The notes under the pieces: generated by a model
Seen by the model: the letters and a program-made list of their open reading frames with translations, nothing else
Database searches by the model: none
What the model was told of the DNA's origin: nothing
Made by a program: the position numbers and the translations under genes
Shown: positions 42,089 through 55,039 of the stretch, one piece after another
How the letters are laid out: each line of letters opens with the position of its first letter
Numbering within the stretch: position 1 is the stretch's first letter
NCBI GenBank assembly: GCA_001687465.1
Contig: LVLI01000098.1
Coordinates: 1-64,000, forward strand
Direction: 5' to 3'
Length of the DNA stretch: 64,000 nt
Origin: Halocafeteria seosinensis
Taxonomy: Eukaryota > Sar > Bigyra > Bicosoecida

Positions 42089-44363
42089 CTTGACGTTGGG
42101 GAGACCATGAAGCCTGTTTATATAGTGTGCGAGGAAGGTCTCCTTCCAGCTTGTAAGTGTTCTGCGATTCCAGAGTGGAAGCGCACCGGAACTTTTCCAG
42201 TAACGGACAAATTAGAAAAGACTCTGCTTATACTCGTAACAGTACGATAATTGCTCTGTCAAATTCAATCCAGCATGTCGTTCCCACAGAGGGACCCACA
42301 CTAGGTTGGTAGGAGATCATCGAGATGCGAACTTTGGAGTGGTCGCACCCAACATGTGCGTCTTTGCTGTTGTTGTTGTGTTGCCCATGTTCATGGTGGT
42401 AGTTTCGAGGAAGGAAGATGTCACCGAGAGCTACACTGGATATACGCAACTAAATATATACGCCTATGTCTGTGGTGTGTGACATGGAATTGCGTCACAC
42501 CCTCATGGCGAAGGTGGCGATTCACAACAGTGCTAGCGTTACGGCCCCTAACTTATGGTTAAGCGTGGCAGTAACCGATCTGATGACGGCCAAACTGTCT
42601 GTCACGTTGATCCGCCACAACGTAAAGATGTTGGACCGGTTCCGGGTAGGGTTCACCCCTCACACGGCGTAGCGTAGCCTGTAGCGTACACGTCTTCCGG
42701 TGAATGCACTCAAGCTCTCACGTTTAAGCAGGAGTTTCATAGCCTTTTTGATATCTCTCAATCAAAGTTATTGTATACTCTAGAGAAGCAGACAGGCGAA
42801 TCAATGTCCTTCGGCAAGGTTCTCGAATGGGCATCACAACCAGAAATATATCTAGTGGATCCTTCCGGTGCGCTGACGCTGCAGCGAAAACGCTTCCTGG
42901 CTTCGCTCCGATTGGGAATCCCTAGCTTTTGCATGACTCTTGATTCAACAAAGCGATTGCAACCTTTATACAACCCCCTTGACATGGCTGCGATACTGCG
43001 GACTGTGCAAAAAGTCTATTCCTGAGCTCCCGCAGTTGGAATGGCTCCCGGATTCGCGTGTTGTCTATAATACCCTTCTCAAGAAAACAATTCGACTCGA
43101 GGGACTCACGAAGTTTGGAAGAAAGAAGCAGAATTGTCCGTGGCTTCTGCGAGTGAATCTGGTGCGGATTTGTCTCTGTTGTGTGGGATTGGCTGCCGAG
43201 TTTGTTCTTGGATCCTTTCCATTCGACGAGTGTTTCGTCTTTACGGACATCTGCGAAAACCTGTATAGGAAAGATACCGACTTGCCTGTCCGACCTTGTC
43301 TTCTTTGGGCAGGCTTTTGAGGCTATGGAGGTACTGGCCCCCTTTGGTTCCTGCACATGGTTTGGAGGGGGTTGAATGTGCATTGCCTTTCTTTTCGCCC
43401 TGTCTTAAGCTTTCTGTTTCATTTTGTCTTCTGCAGTTTTCGATGGTGCTGCGGTGATCTGAGAATCCGCGCTGACACAGCTGGTATCCTTGACGTGCGC
43501 GAGTGCAGTAGAGCGGAGTAACGGTACTAATGCACACATTGTACAAGTTGTACAGTAGAGCTTGGGACATCTGTTCTGAAGTCTACCGGTGCTTCGGGAA
43601 AACCGGCCGCTTTGTGGCTTGGTTTCTTGCAGTTCGCACATTTGCACATTCTCTTTGCACCTATCTCGGCTGCACCTTTAATCCTTGGGTGGGGAAATCC
43701 CGTCAAAGCGAGAGGCAGGTTTTTACCTGGCCATTGCTTCATCGGGAAGGCATTGGTCTGGATCATATTCATCAAGTAATTCTCCGGTCGTAGGCATGGG
43801 AAAACTCTTGAGGATGGAAATTGCTTGCCCTATCACAATTGTTTTACGATTTTCGCGGGTGATATTGCCCCAATCCTCAATGGAATAGTACCGGTGGGGG
43901 AACATGTCCCCACTCGGCCCACGGCCCGATTAGCTACAGCGACCAGGGAGGTCATGTGTTCATCTAAGAATCAAGAGACAATCAGAGCAATGTGAGTGGA
44001 TTGGCAAGAATGTCAATTTGTTCATTTTGATGTACACTTTATACTTTAACTCTGAGTAATCAACATGGAGTAGAAGAATGTAGTCGTCAATTTATGGTGG
44101 ATAGTTTTCTCGCACAATAGCCAAATGCAACGAAGTGACCTCTTTGAACAAGACGTTGGTAAGCAATGGTAGAAATGCTGAAGTTTAGCTCCTTTTGCTG
44201 CAGAGGAGTTGAACAAATAAGCAAAGCAGTAACAGGCTCCAGGTTCATCCAGCAACGTCTGTGCCAATATGTTACACTGCATGGGATATAACGGCTTCGT
44301 CTTTACTCCTTATCGATCATTGGCTGACGTAAATTCTTCGCGTCCGTGAACACTGTGGAGAAA
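42089..44363. other. Gene-poor stretch
   Basis: No complete gene. It contains the broken frame at 42771-43320 (listed separately) and a short word near 42583 (ccaaactgtctgtcacgt) shared with 4950. Minus-strand frames between 43240 and 43780 have cysteine pairs but no consistent domain. Confidence 0.35.
42771..43320 (+). other. Unrecognised frame broken once
   Basis: A plus-strand frame from 42771 (MYTLEKQTGESMSFGKVLEW) ends at a stop at 43023-43025. A second, overlapping frame continues through 43320 with protein-like composition (PQLEWLPDSRVVYNTLLKKT and FPFDECFVFTDICENL). No splice signals join them cleanly, so one frameshift is the simplest reading. I recognise no domain. It could be a gene remnant or chance. 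Confidence 0.3.
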
Positions 44364-47300
44364 CTAATCTGGCTTCTTCACATCGTTAGCCTCGCTCGCA
44401 TTGGTACGGGCAGCGCGTGATGTGGACCATTCGTTACTCCCTGTGTGCTCAAACCCAAACTGGGATTTGGAGCTCAGGTCTGTATGCTCCGTCTCTACAC
44501 CGCCGGTATCTGCCCCAGGGCTCCTTAGTCTCGTTGCTGTCTGCTTGGCAGGGCCTGCAAGGTCATGTGTATCTGATAGCTCCGTCTCTAGTCTTTCCAA
44601 GCTATTTGTACTGGAGTCACTATCGTCCGACGATAATGCCCCTGCTAGTACAGGCACTGGGGACTCTTTCAGTGTTGCGGCTGCCTCGTTGCTGTCGTTG
44701 TGCGTCGTTGCGGCTTCTTCCTCTGTGGCATCGATCTTGTCTTTGGTAGTGTCCACTGATTCCGTATCCATGCTAGCCAAGTCGTTCGTGTCTGAATTGT
44801 CATTGCTTGTTGATTTTGTTCCTTGTACAAGCGTGGCGCCGCGCAACTCGCTATTGGGTGCTTCTTCAGCGTGAGATCGTTGCAAATGACTCGAAGTCCA
44901 ATTCAGCTCCGCTCCTCGTTCACCTTCACCTGCGGATTCCTCGTCAAGCACGTCCTTGAAAAGAGCGGACACTCTCCGCGCATCATACTGTTCTTCGGCC
45001 GGAGACGTCCCGTCATTGATTTCTGGGGACTGTGCTTGTTTTGTCTCCTTCGTCTCTTTCGTCTTCTCTGTCTCATGCCAAGTGCGCTCCGATTGTCCAT
45101 TTCCATGACTGACAGAACACACTTCTCCGGGTAACACACGAGTAGGATCTATTCCGCTGGACCTATAGGGACGGGGTTCATCTCCGTATCGCTCAGAGTA
45201 TCGAATGTCTGAAAATCGTCGAGCAGCAATGGTATTGCTCCGACCGCAAGTGAGCTTGTGCCATTTGAACTCTTTCGTACGTTTACAGAGTATCTTACAC
45301 GCCTCCAGGAAAAGTACGGCAAGACTGTACAACATACAGATGAGCATTATTGCTTGAATAAGCAAAACAACGAGGTCAACGATGTCGACGTCTTGCCCAT
45401 CCAGTGACTGACGAAGCAGCCCCAGCCCAGCAGTACTGGCAATACACAGGGACTTTAGCAATTCTAACTTGTTCAAGGGAGATTCGCTCTTGTAGGGTCG
45501 AACGATTCCCGCCATGCTCATAAAGAACACGACAACTATGGTGGTCACAACAGACTGATAGAGAGCATCAGACATCAGAAATGCCACTAGTAGGAGTAGT
45601 GACTTCCGCAACACTTCCACAGCGGGCCATAAGTAGCCCCGGTTCCTAACTCTCAATCCGTCAATATTATCCAAGAATTCCAAGCGACGTTCCTCAGTGT
45701 CAGCCGTCCTGTGCTTCCATGTGCGATGGAGCGTTATCAATAGCGGAAAGCCAAGAACTATGGTGACAAGCGTGAACCCAGCAAGTGCTACAAGTACAGT
45801 ATATTCAGAACCTTCCGTTGTGACACTGATGTCAGCTTGTAGACGCTGCTTGCCGAAAATCTCGTAGGGGTAAATGTTAAATATTTTGACCACTGCCATC
45901 GTGGTGGCAGTATGCAATTGTCCTAACAAAGTGGTAATTGGGTTCAGCGAAGATTTGAACGCTTCTCTTCCCGTCATATGTGTTCCTCTCACACTGGCAT
46001 GAATGACGAACTGTAGCCACTGGGAAGCGACGATGATTATCCAAGGAGACACCAGCGAAAGCAAGCTCATACTGAAGAAATCAAACTGTGAGACGCATCG
46101 GAACGCGTCTGGTCGGGTTGGATCCATTAGAAAGAGACGTGAGAACTCGCGATACCACCTGGCATCTCCCGCGAAAGGTGTATACTTCAATTCACCAATG
46201 ACGGAACTCATCTGCAGATAGTCCATGCCAAACAATACCAGTAGCTGTAGGTATGAGACCGGATCCACTACGTCCTCTGTTTTGATTGACTCTTCAGCTA
46301 CGTGATCAAAGTGGATTTGCACATCCGACCACTGAGAAAAGGAGCTACGGTCGTTGTCTACTCCCTCCGCGTTGGGTTCTTCCCCCGTAACTCTCTTAAA
46401 CTCGCGAATATTCAACCCTGCTAGTACGGAAACGGCAACAATAACCCAGAGAACTACAGTCGCTTGATTACGCTGATGATTTTCACATTCCAAGCACGTC
46501 CCTTCCGTCTTAACATACCCTTCTTGACAGTCATCGCAAAGAGGACCTCGCCGACCTTCAGAGCACTTTATAATAAAGTGTGTGCTGTTAACAATGCAAG
46601 CAGATTCAGGCTCACACTCATGCATCCGAACTTGCTCACTCCTTCTCAGTTGGTCCACAATGAACTTCTGGACGGTCTGATTTTTGGGTTGGCGAGGACT
46701 GTCAAATGCACAAACCTCGCACCAGAATCCATCTTGAAGCAGCAGCTGACCCCTAAGGCACTCAAAACCCTTTGATGGACAAGGAATGCACCCACTACTC
46801 CCTTCCAGTGAAAAGTGCTCAGACGGGCATGAGTCACATTTCTCCTGGTTGGATGGCTCCGCGATGAAACGACCTGGAGGGCATGGTACGCATGGAGGAG
46901 AATCCGCGTTTGAGCGCGCAACTCCTAAGCGTGCATAACCCGTCCTGCATAAACACTTTGACCCCAGTGTATTTGGTACTTCGTTTTTGGGACACTCAAC
47001 TGTCCTTGTTTTCAATGTTATCGGAGAGCTCTCAATTGATGCGTTGTTTAGTTTTACATCAAGACTCGCTTTGCCTTGAGCGGTGAACGTGATCGAGAAA
47101 CGAAAACTGCCGATTTCGTCGCCTTGACCAATCCCTGTTGGATAGTTCTTATCGATGGACGAATCAGATATATCCTCGTCTTCAGGTCGGACTGAAACAG
47201 AGACGTATGGTAACCCTTTGGATGCAATGTTGAGTGTCTCTTTCCAAAAGATTGCCGTGGCGGGCGAATTACCAAAGATATCCGCGAGTACAATGTTGAT

Positions 47301-50300
47301 CCATATTTCTTGATTCGCAAATGCGGTACGTGAATTAATGTCAATATGCGAATTCCCAGGGTCAGCAACACCAGGCAGGAAAGATGTTTCGACAGATAAA
47401 TCCCGCGTGTCCCTCGACCTCTCGAACGACGGATTCGCTATCCACTGTTGCACAGTTAAAATATTTAGCGAATACCTCAATACTGGCCTGTTGTTTAACG
47501 CACTGAACGTTGCGTCGCTATTGTTAAATGTAAGTCTTTCTTGAGGATACCGCATGCTTGCCCGAAACGTACGCCTGTTGTCTGGACTGATCACTGCTGA
47601 CGCAGGGGAAAACTGAAGCCAGTTACCAAATGACCTTACATTGTCTTCTACCAAAGAGGAAATAGGGGTTCGAGTACTGTTTCCTGTAAGATCACCCTCG
47701 GTATCAGTGGCTTGAAATTCCAGGTTGAAATCCAACAGCTTCAAGAACACTGGTTGATCTGCTACATTGAGTACATCCCACTGTACTTCCACTGTACCGA
47801 AAGGTTTCAGCGTAGTTTTTAAGGGGCGTTCAGGGCACACAAATACTGATGTTACCAAGAGGCTCAAGCGTACCCAATGCTGCTGACCTAAAAATCGAGT
47901 GGATTCCACAGATGGAGGGTCTTCCGCAGGGAAGTCTTGGGGGACACCTCTTCGAGAATCAGTTTCCAACAGTAGCCAAGCAGCAAATAGGCCTGAACTG
48001 TTTACGTTATCCGGCACCATTTCTACTGTTGTGAGTACTTGCTGCTCAATACCGGAAGCTGTTATCCCCGAAGACGAAAACGAAGAGGTAGTGGGCCTTA
48101 CCCAGAATGACGAGTGATTACTATTTGACACTTCGTTTCCGTCGTCTGTATACAACCGGGGCACCCAGTGAACAAAGTACTCTCCCGCATTAGACATCAG
48201 TATCCTACGCAATTGAGGCGAATCAGCGAAACTCATTTGTACATGTATTCTATCTTGAAGCATTTCTGTTTTCCCTTCGAGCATAAGAATCGACACATTA
48301 AGCGATATGACTGTAGAAACATCTAGCCCAATGTTGGATACAGTAACTGAGACGGTAGACTCGAGGAGGCCATACGGAGCCTGCTCAATATCAAACCCTA
48401 AGAAGATTTCAAATGATACCGACCCATTTGTAGACGTTCCTGGTTCTGGGAGGATAGCAATACCCTCCAGCTCATCGGCTTTACTCCATTCATATCGTTG
48501 GTTTTCACCCAGCGACAGAAGTACGGAATCTTCTACTACGTTTGAAGCATTTGCTTTAGACGCATTCCTGCCTTGGACTATTGAGATATTCCGGGGTTGA
48601 ACGTCTGCGTCCAGACCAACCTGTTGAACCACGGTCGAGACTTCCAAGGACACAGGTTGACTGGCCGAAACGATAGTTTCTCCATCCATCCCAATTCCAA
48701 ACTCCAGCGGCAGCATGAGGGGCGCCCCATCGTCTAGGCGTCTCATTCGGTTGACGGTCTGTTTTTTTAGCAGAGGAACTTGTGCCCTCATTAGTTTAGA
48801 CGCGTCGCCCCGGAAATGTAGGTCAAGAATGTAGGTCATCTCGCGACATGATCCCGACTGTCGAGCTTGATGGCCTCGGCAGCTGCCATTTGCCAACATT
48901 CGTGGCACACCTACAACCGGTAGTGCTACGTCAAGACCTGAGCCCTTAAATTGCTTCTGGCAACTGGAATAGACGAATTCACTCAACTGTTCAGAAGACA
49001 TGAACCTACTGCAGGTAATGGACGTCTCAGGCTCTCTCCCGTTTGCACTTTGCACCGTCAGCTCTGGGCCTTCTCCGATGAAAGACGAGTTCGTCGAAGA
49101 TGGTTGAAACGAAGCAATGCGGCTCTCTTTATGAACCATCGTGACGCAATTAAATGGATGCTTCGCTCCGCATGCCGACTTAGCGTTGACATTTTCTGTT
49201 AAGTTTCTGAAGACATTGGTTGGTGTCACCGTCGGGGTCACTGTAGCCGTTCCCGTAGATGTCGGTGTTGTTGTGGGGGTCCGCGTGGAGGTAACGGTCG
49301 GACTAACACTTGGCGTCGGGCTTGGGCTGGGAGCCATAGCAATCTTAGCAACAGGAGATGTCTGTATAGTGAATAGACTGGCGGAAAAGAGCCCAAATTC
49401 TTTAGATTCTCCGGTAATCGTCCTCCCATTGAACTGAATGCTGTCATTAGCAATCGTACTGTCACTCCATTCCAAGTTATTCTCATCGAATCGAAGTAAC
49501 ACAGGAACTATCAAACTTTGGGGACAAAAGACTTCGACCCATGCACCTTGTTGGGAGGGGCCACATCTAACTGTTAGGGTCCCAGTGCTATCCAGAAGCC
49601 GATCCAAGCACTGTACGCTGAATTCGGATATGCTTCCATTGCGGTTCTTCGGGCACAATCCCTTACGAGATGTCAGTTCTACCTCTTCAGATAAAATCTG
49701 CGTGACATCTGGAGCACTTACCAAGGAAATGCCCGACGGCTCCGGATACGTCACCAGGGTAACATTTAGAGATGCGTTCTCTTGGAGCGCAAGCTCTTGA
49801 TCGTTTCCCTTTCCTATAGCAAATGCCGAAATTCGCAGACTCTTGGATGCAATATTTCGTGCGAGCTTACTGCTGTCGAGTCGATCGAGTTCATCATTGG
49901 AAAGTTCTCTCAAGTTGCCCCCTTCGGAGAGGTAGACACTCATATTGTCGTTACTAAAAATATCCCCCTCTGGCAAGCGTGCGTTGATATAATTATCAAG
50001 TGAAGAAACAAGATACTTTGCAATGTCGGACTTCCTAGCAGCATTTCTAATCTTTGGCCCTTGGTCTCCCGGTAAAGGAGGATAGACGTATTCCTCAGCA
50101 ATCACGTCCGCTTTCACGGGTTCACTAAAAAGCACGGTTTCGTTCCTGGCTCGTGATACCGAAGGTTTATACCTCTCCAGATTGTTTGTCAACGTAGCAT
50201 TACGGTCACAATGGTCGAATTCGATTTCACTTAGTCCAACTCCGTGATATAAACCAGTGGGTGCCATCTGGAACTCGGAACTTCTACCAAGACGTCGACC

Positions 50301-52269
50301 AAACACACTAGCAAAAAATGTTTGATTACATAACGTCGGAAGTTCCTGATATAACGTGTGCGCAGTCTGTGTTTCCGACTCAACATCGCGGTTCACCAAC
50401 TGAGACCGCGCCACGCGCTGCAATGCTAATCCGGTTGAAGCAAACATGGCCCTGCTCTTTGCAAGATCAGCGGCCAGCACCAGCGACGTGATTGTCACAG
50501 TTTCGTTTGCAAGTTCTTGGTTATACCGAAACTGACTTGCATTTGAGTCAAAATTAGCGCGAAGAACGCGATTAAGTAGGTCCAATACCCGCTGTCCTAA
50601 CGATGGAATGAGGGTTGCTGAACCTGCAATAGGAGTTAAATTATGAACCACATCTCGCGCCACGCGCTCAGCGTTACCGCTGAAGTTATACCCCCTCTCC
50701 AAAGCATCAAGTGAATTCATAAGTTGCCGTGTGACATTCATGCTCGTGCTTGGGCTCGGACTGGGGCTGGAGGTAAAGGAAGACGTCGCAGTCTCTGTTG
50801 GTGTTACCGACGGCGTACCAGTGCCGGTAGAAGTACTGGTCGGTGTTATGGAGGAGGTAGCGCTCTTCGTAGGGCTGCCCGACGCCGTTTCACGCTCTGT
50901 ACGAGTCACGGACGATGAAGAAGTCTTTGTGCTCGTCACGGATGCGGACGGAGTTGCAGTAGGTGTCACAGAAGACGTTGCAGTCTTTGTCGGTGTTACC
51001 GATGGCGTAGCAGTCTCTGTTGGTGTTACCGATGGCGTAGCAGTGCCTGTAGAAGTACTGGTCGGTGTTATGGAGGAGGTAGCGCTCTTCGTAGGGCTGC
51101 CCGACGCCGTTTCACGCTCTGTAGGAGTCACGGACGATGAAGAAGTCTTTGTGCTCGTCACGGATGCGGACGGAGTTGCAGTAGGTGTCACAGAAGACGT
51201 TGCAGTCTTTGTCGGTGTTACCGATGGCGTAGCAGTCTCTGTTGGTGTTGCCGATGGCGTAGCAGTGCCTGTAGAAGTACTGGTCGGTGTTATGGAGGAG
51301 GTAGCGCTCTTCGTAGGGCTGCCCGACGCCGTTTCACGCTCTGTACGAGTCACGGACGATGAAGAAGTCTTTGTGCTCGTCACTGATGCGGACGGAGTTG
51401 TAGTAGGTGTCACAGAAGACGTTGCAGTCTTTGTCGGTGTTACCGATGGCGTAGCAGTCTCTGTTGGTGTTACCGATGGCGTAGCAGTGCCTGTAGAAGT
51501 ACTGGTCGGTGTTATGGAGGAGGTAGCGCTCTTCGTAGGGCTGCCCGACGCCGTTTCACGCTCTGTAGGAGTCACGGACGATGAAGGAGTCTCTGTGCTC
51601 GTCACTGATGGGGACGGAGTTGAGTTTCAGTAGGTGTCACTGAAGACGTTGCAGTCTCAGATGCTGTGGCCGAGGAGCTAGGACTCTCAGATGGTGTGGC
51701 CGACGAACTAGCGTTTTTCGTCGAGGTTACGGACGATGAAGGAGTCTCTGTGCTCGTCACTGATGGGGACGGGGTTTCAGTAGGTGTCACTGAAGACGTT
51801 GCAGTCTCAGATGGTGTGGTCGAGGAGCTAGGACTCTCAGATGGTGTGGCCGACGAACTAGCGTTTTTCGTCGAGTTACGGACGATGAAGGAGTCTCTGT
51901 GCTCGTCACTGATGGGGACGGGGTTTCAGTAGGTGTCACTGAAGACGTTGCAGTCTCAGATGCTGTGGGGGACGGGGTTTCAGTAGGTGTCACTGAAGAC
52001 GTTGCAGTCTCTGTCGCTGTGACCAACGGCGTACCAGTCCCTGTAGAAGTACTGGTCGGTGTTATGGAGGAGGTAGCAGTCTCGTTTGGGGTTGTGGAAG
52101 GTGACTGTGTTGTAGTTTGGGTCGCGCTGGCTGCTGGTCCAGTAATGAAGATTGGAATCGCACACATGGAGATGAGTAGACTGAGCGTGGATGCCCTCAG
52201 TTCCTTCGTTTTAGAAGATCGCTTAAATTGCTGGATTTTGTTTGCTGCATGCATATCTGAATATGACAT
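44364..52269 (-). CDS. Giant cell-surface protein with S/T/P stalk
   Basis: From a Met at 52269 a basic stretch leads into a signal-peptide-like segment (STLSLLISMCAIPIFITG), then a Ser/Thr/Pro stalk made of tandem repeats to about 50760. A large ectodomain with many N-glycosylation sequons follows. Next are a second short S/T/P spacer near 49220-49330, more ectodomain, and a cysteine-rich block (about 46730-46960; PCPPGRF, CDSCPSEHFSLEGSSGC) of the GCC2/GCC3 kind. An EGF-like CSEGRRGPLCDDCQEGY (~46510-46560) precedes about eight to ten membrane spans (46460-45290). The cytoplasmic tail is acidic and Ser/Thr-rich. Total about 2,600 residues. As written the frame is broken twice inside the stalk repeats (near 51875 and 51625). 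The frame is also open for 227 codons upstream of 52269, so the start is uncertain. This layout suggests an adhesion or sensory receptor; the ligand is unknown. Confidence 0.75.
50782..51627 (-). repeat. 222-bp tandem repeat, about four units
   Basis: A marker word (cgctcttcgtagggctgccc) recurs at 50861, 51083, 51305 and 51527, spacing exactly 222 bp (74 codons). Units are nearly identical. Units one and three read ctgtacgagtc where two and four read ctgtaggagtc (Arg against Pro in the protein), so the array looks like a duplicated dimer. It encodes the Ser/Thr/Pro stalk of the giant surface protein. Confidence 0.95.
51600..52010 (-). repeat. ~150-bp tandem repeat in stalk, with frame-breaking indels
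   Basis: The word gtcactgatggggacgg recurs at about 51601, 51756 and 51905, spacings of 155 and 149 bp around an expected 150. One copy carries five extra bases near 51620-51630 and another lacks one base near 51873. Neither is a multiple of three, so the coding frame shifts at each place. Confidence 0.85.
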
Positions 52270-54007
52270 TGTCCTGAACCTTCCACTCAAAGGGACTCGA
52301 GGAATTGCAGCTGCAGCCCCACCGACAATGACGACTGCTACCAGATCCAGTATTTGTTGCTTCTCAATAGGTAACCGGGTGCTGTACCTTTGGTTCATGA
52401 CACACGATGAAAGATCTTGATGTGTTAAGCAATGCGTAAATACTGTAGCCGGTGGAAAGTGTACGTTGTTCCGCTGTCCAAGTTCCTGGATAGTTCTCCG
52501 TAAATTGTGTATCACAGCTATACCCGAGAAGGCCACCATCCTCAGATCCGATCCTGCACAACAGGCCCGGAGGAATGAGCCGCCGTCGCTAGTTCCGATG
52601 ATTCCCGTTAAGCGGAGATAGCACATGTCCCAAACGCTTGCAACAGCGTATAACACAGAAAATGCCAGAACAAATAAGATGGTTTGCCATGGAAGGAATA
52701 CCCTAATCCATCGAGTGAATCCGGGGAAAGGAATGAGTTCCCCGATGTGACCTAAGGCCCAGAGGGTTCCAAACATACCGGCACCAAGCGGTCGATCGAA
52801 GGTACACATCTTCATACCTGCAATTAATGTAGAGTAGCAGGGTAGCACAGTTTTGGGACTAAGAGCGACTGCCAGGGAAAAGAAGACGGGAACGAGAAGA
52901 AAACGCCCGCTTGCCAACATGGTGGTCGTTCCAGTGGACTGGCTCTCCATGACACAATCATAGGTCTATACAGATCTTCTGGACCAATTACAGGAAGATT
53001 ACCAAACGCATGCATGCAGTGAAGAAAGCTTTTGTAGTCCTGACAAGTTTGCTTGGGCATTTCTGGTCACGATAGAGGAAGAATCGAAGGGGGAATGCTG
53101 TTCGAGTATTCGCAGCCCAACAGCCCAAGTTCGCAACAGCCCCTACTACGGTAATTTGGATACAAGTTATGTACTATACACAAAACATTGAGGTTACGAA
53201 ACAATGCATGCATTCTATGAGCGCTGATTCGAGTACTCACAGTATGTCAACCCACAATTATCAACATAGAATGGACTCCATGACGTGCAGCTGGCGGACG
53301 GACATTCAGATCTGGCAATCACGATTGAAGAACCCGCCTAGGGCGCTCCGAAGGGAACAAAAACACTTACGGAGGGGAAATTACGCCCGGAGGGGCAAGA
53401 AAACTATGATGACAACGTCTCCGACGAGACAGCTATATTGCACGTCAGTGGCCAGGCGGGACTCAAAAGTCGATACACAATATTGTTTGAATCCAAACCG
53501 ACACACAAAAGCCGCGTACGTCATCACCAGAGCCGGAGAGATTGAACTGCACTCCACCTGCTGCCGAGTGTGAGTCAGCGTGGTGCAGTATACCGGAAGC
53601 ACCTATTGTTTCGGTGCCGCACCCGGTAGGTGCATTGGACAAATTGTTCGACGGGGAATGAAAAAGATGGATCAAGATATGGCTGGGAAGGACGCGATAG
53701 ATTTAGCCTGGCATGCACACAACACCAGCAATAAGCAAGCGCAATTGCCCAACATAGCAAATCCTGACGACCAGGTCTGTTCGACATCATCGGAAAAAAT
53801 GACGTCCTTTCGCATTACCCATTCATTGCTCCTGACAAATAGCATAGTTGGGGGATGCAATGAAAGTGGTTCCTTTGCCTACGAAGCGAAACGTACCCAA
53901 GTGTTCGTAACGGGGGGTTGTGACAAAGTGCTGGAACTGAACTATACCCCGCGACGACGATTTATCAAATTTAATAATTTTAATTTAAATATTTCGAAAT
54001 CCGCAAC
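52270..54007. other. Upstream of giant gene; no clear gene
   Basis: 52270-52950 is open on the minus strand in continuation of the giant protein frame, with several hydrophobic stretches, but the signal-peptide-like Met at 52269 argues for a start there. 53169-53573 has a plus-strand frame of mixed composition with no recognisable domain. Nothing further supported. Confidence 0.3.
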
Positions 54008-54089
54008 ATGCTGGTGCGTGTAGTAAAAACGGCGGCATTCTGGTCAATAGGGCTCTATACATTGCCCCCGAATTCGGCATGGGGTACAA

Positions 54090-54990
54090 CAGCAAGGCTC
54101 TGTCTTCATGCTCTGGGGCGTTACGAAGAGGCCCCCGAATGCTATGATAGAGCCATCGAAATTGATCCACAGTATACTAAGACCTATACGAACGAAGGAA
54201 ATAGTCTGATTCAGCTGGGGCGCTACGAAAAGACTTTGATTGGTATGATAAAGCCATACGACGATCCCCAGAATGCCAAGCCTACGGTAACAAAGGAAAC
54301 GCGTTGGAGGAACTAGGGCGTTATCCGGAAGCTTTGGACTGCCATGATAAAACCATACAAATGGAACCACAAAATGCTATAGCCTATGGTAACAAGAGTT
54401 TATGCCTTTGGTGACCTTGCTCGTTACACGGAGGCGTTGGAATGTCACGATAAGCCATCGCGACTGCCTACTGTAACAAAGGAAATACTTTGGAGGAACT
54501 TGCTCGCTACACGGAGGCTTTGGAATGCTATGATAAAGTCACACTACCTGATCCACAAAATGCTGAGGCCTATCACAACAAGGGTTCATCCCTGGAAGAA
54601 CTTGGCCGCTATGATGAGGACTTGGAATGCCATGATAGAACCATACAAATCGATCCACATTACGCAGAAGTTTACTTGAATAAAGGAAATACCCTTCTTC
54701 GTCTTGCTCGCTACCAGGAGGCTTATGGAATGCCACGATAAAGCCATTCAAATCGACCCGCAACATGCAAAGGCCTACTGTATAATAACCAAGAAAATAC
54801 TTTTTGAAGCAACTTGATCGCTACCAGGAGGTTTGGAATGCTACGATAAAGCCATCCAAATCGACCCGCAATATGCTAAGGCCTATATAACAAAGGGAAT
54901 ACTTTAAGCAACTTGATCGCTACCAGAAGGCTTTGGAATGCTACGATAAAGCCATGCAAATCAACCCACATTATCCTAAAGCCTAACAAA
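54090..54990 (+). pseudogene. Tetratricopeptide-repeat pseudogene
   Basis: About nine TPR units of ~102 bp can be traced by recurring words such as LGRYEEAPECYDRAIEIDP, LARYTEALECYDK and YAEVYLNKGNTL. The frame changes almost once per unit through one- or two-base deletions near the repeat starts, and stops interrupt the last units. No intron signals explain the changes. Decay this dense within one repeat family shows loss of function. The frames at 54008-54316 and 54490-54741 are its longest remaining pieces. Units near the 3' end (atcgctaccaggaggctttggaatgctac...) are very similar to each other, so the array expanded not long before it decayed. Confidence 0.85.
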
Positions 54991-55039
54991 GAAACAAGTT
55001 TGGACCAACAGAACGAATTTGGTAGCCACCAAGAGGCTC

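Noticed and set aside
43400-43780. Possible CXC (tesmin/TSO1-like) zinc motif on the minus strand
   Set aside because: CKCANCKK and CPKLYCTTC occur near each other but in different frames, with only 28 bases between plausible splice sites and wrong spacing for the rest of the domain.
50731-51633. Plus-strand 300-codon frame rich in Val, Gly and Asp
   Set aside because: It is the antisense reading of the S/T/P stalk repeats of the giant gene. Its regular GVTDGVAV pattern comes from the tandem repeat, not from selection on this strand.
50782-52010. CRISPR array
   Set aside because: The repeats are long, contiguous, coding, and have no unique spacers. They are a protein tandem repeat in a eukaryotic gene.
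53169-53573. 134-codon plus-strand frame
   Set aside because: Mixed composition, no domain, no splice context and overlapping minus-strand frames of similar size. Not supported as a gene.
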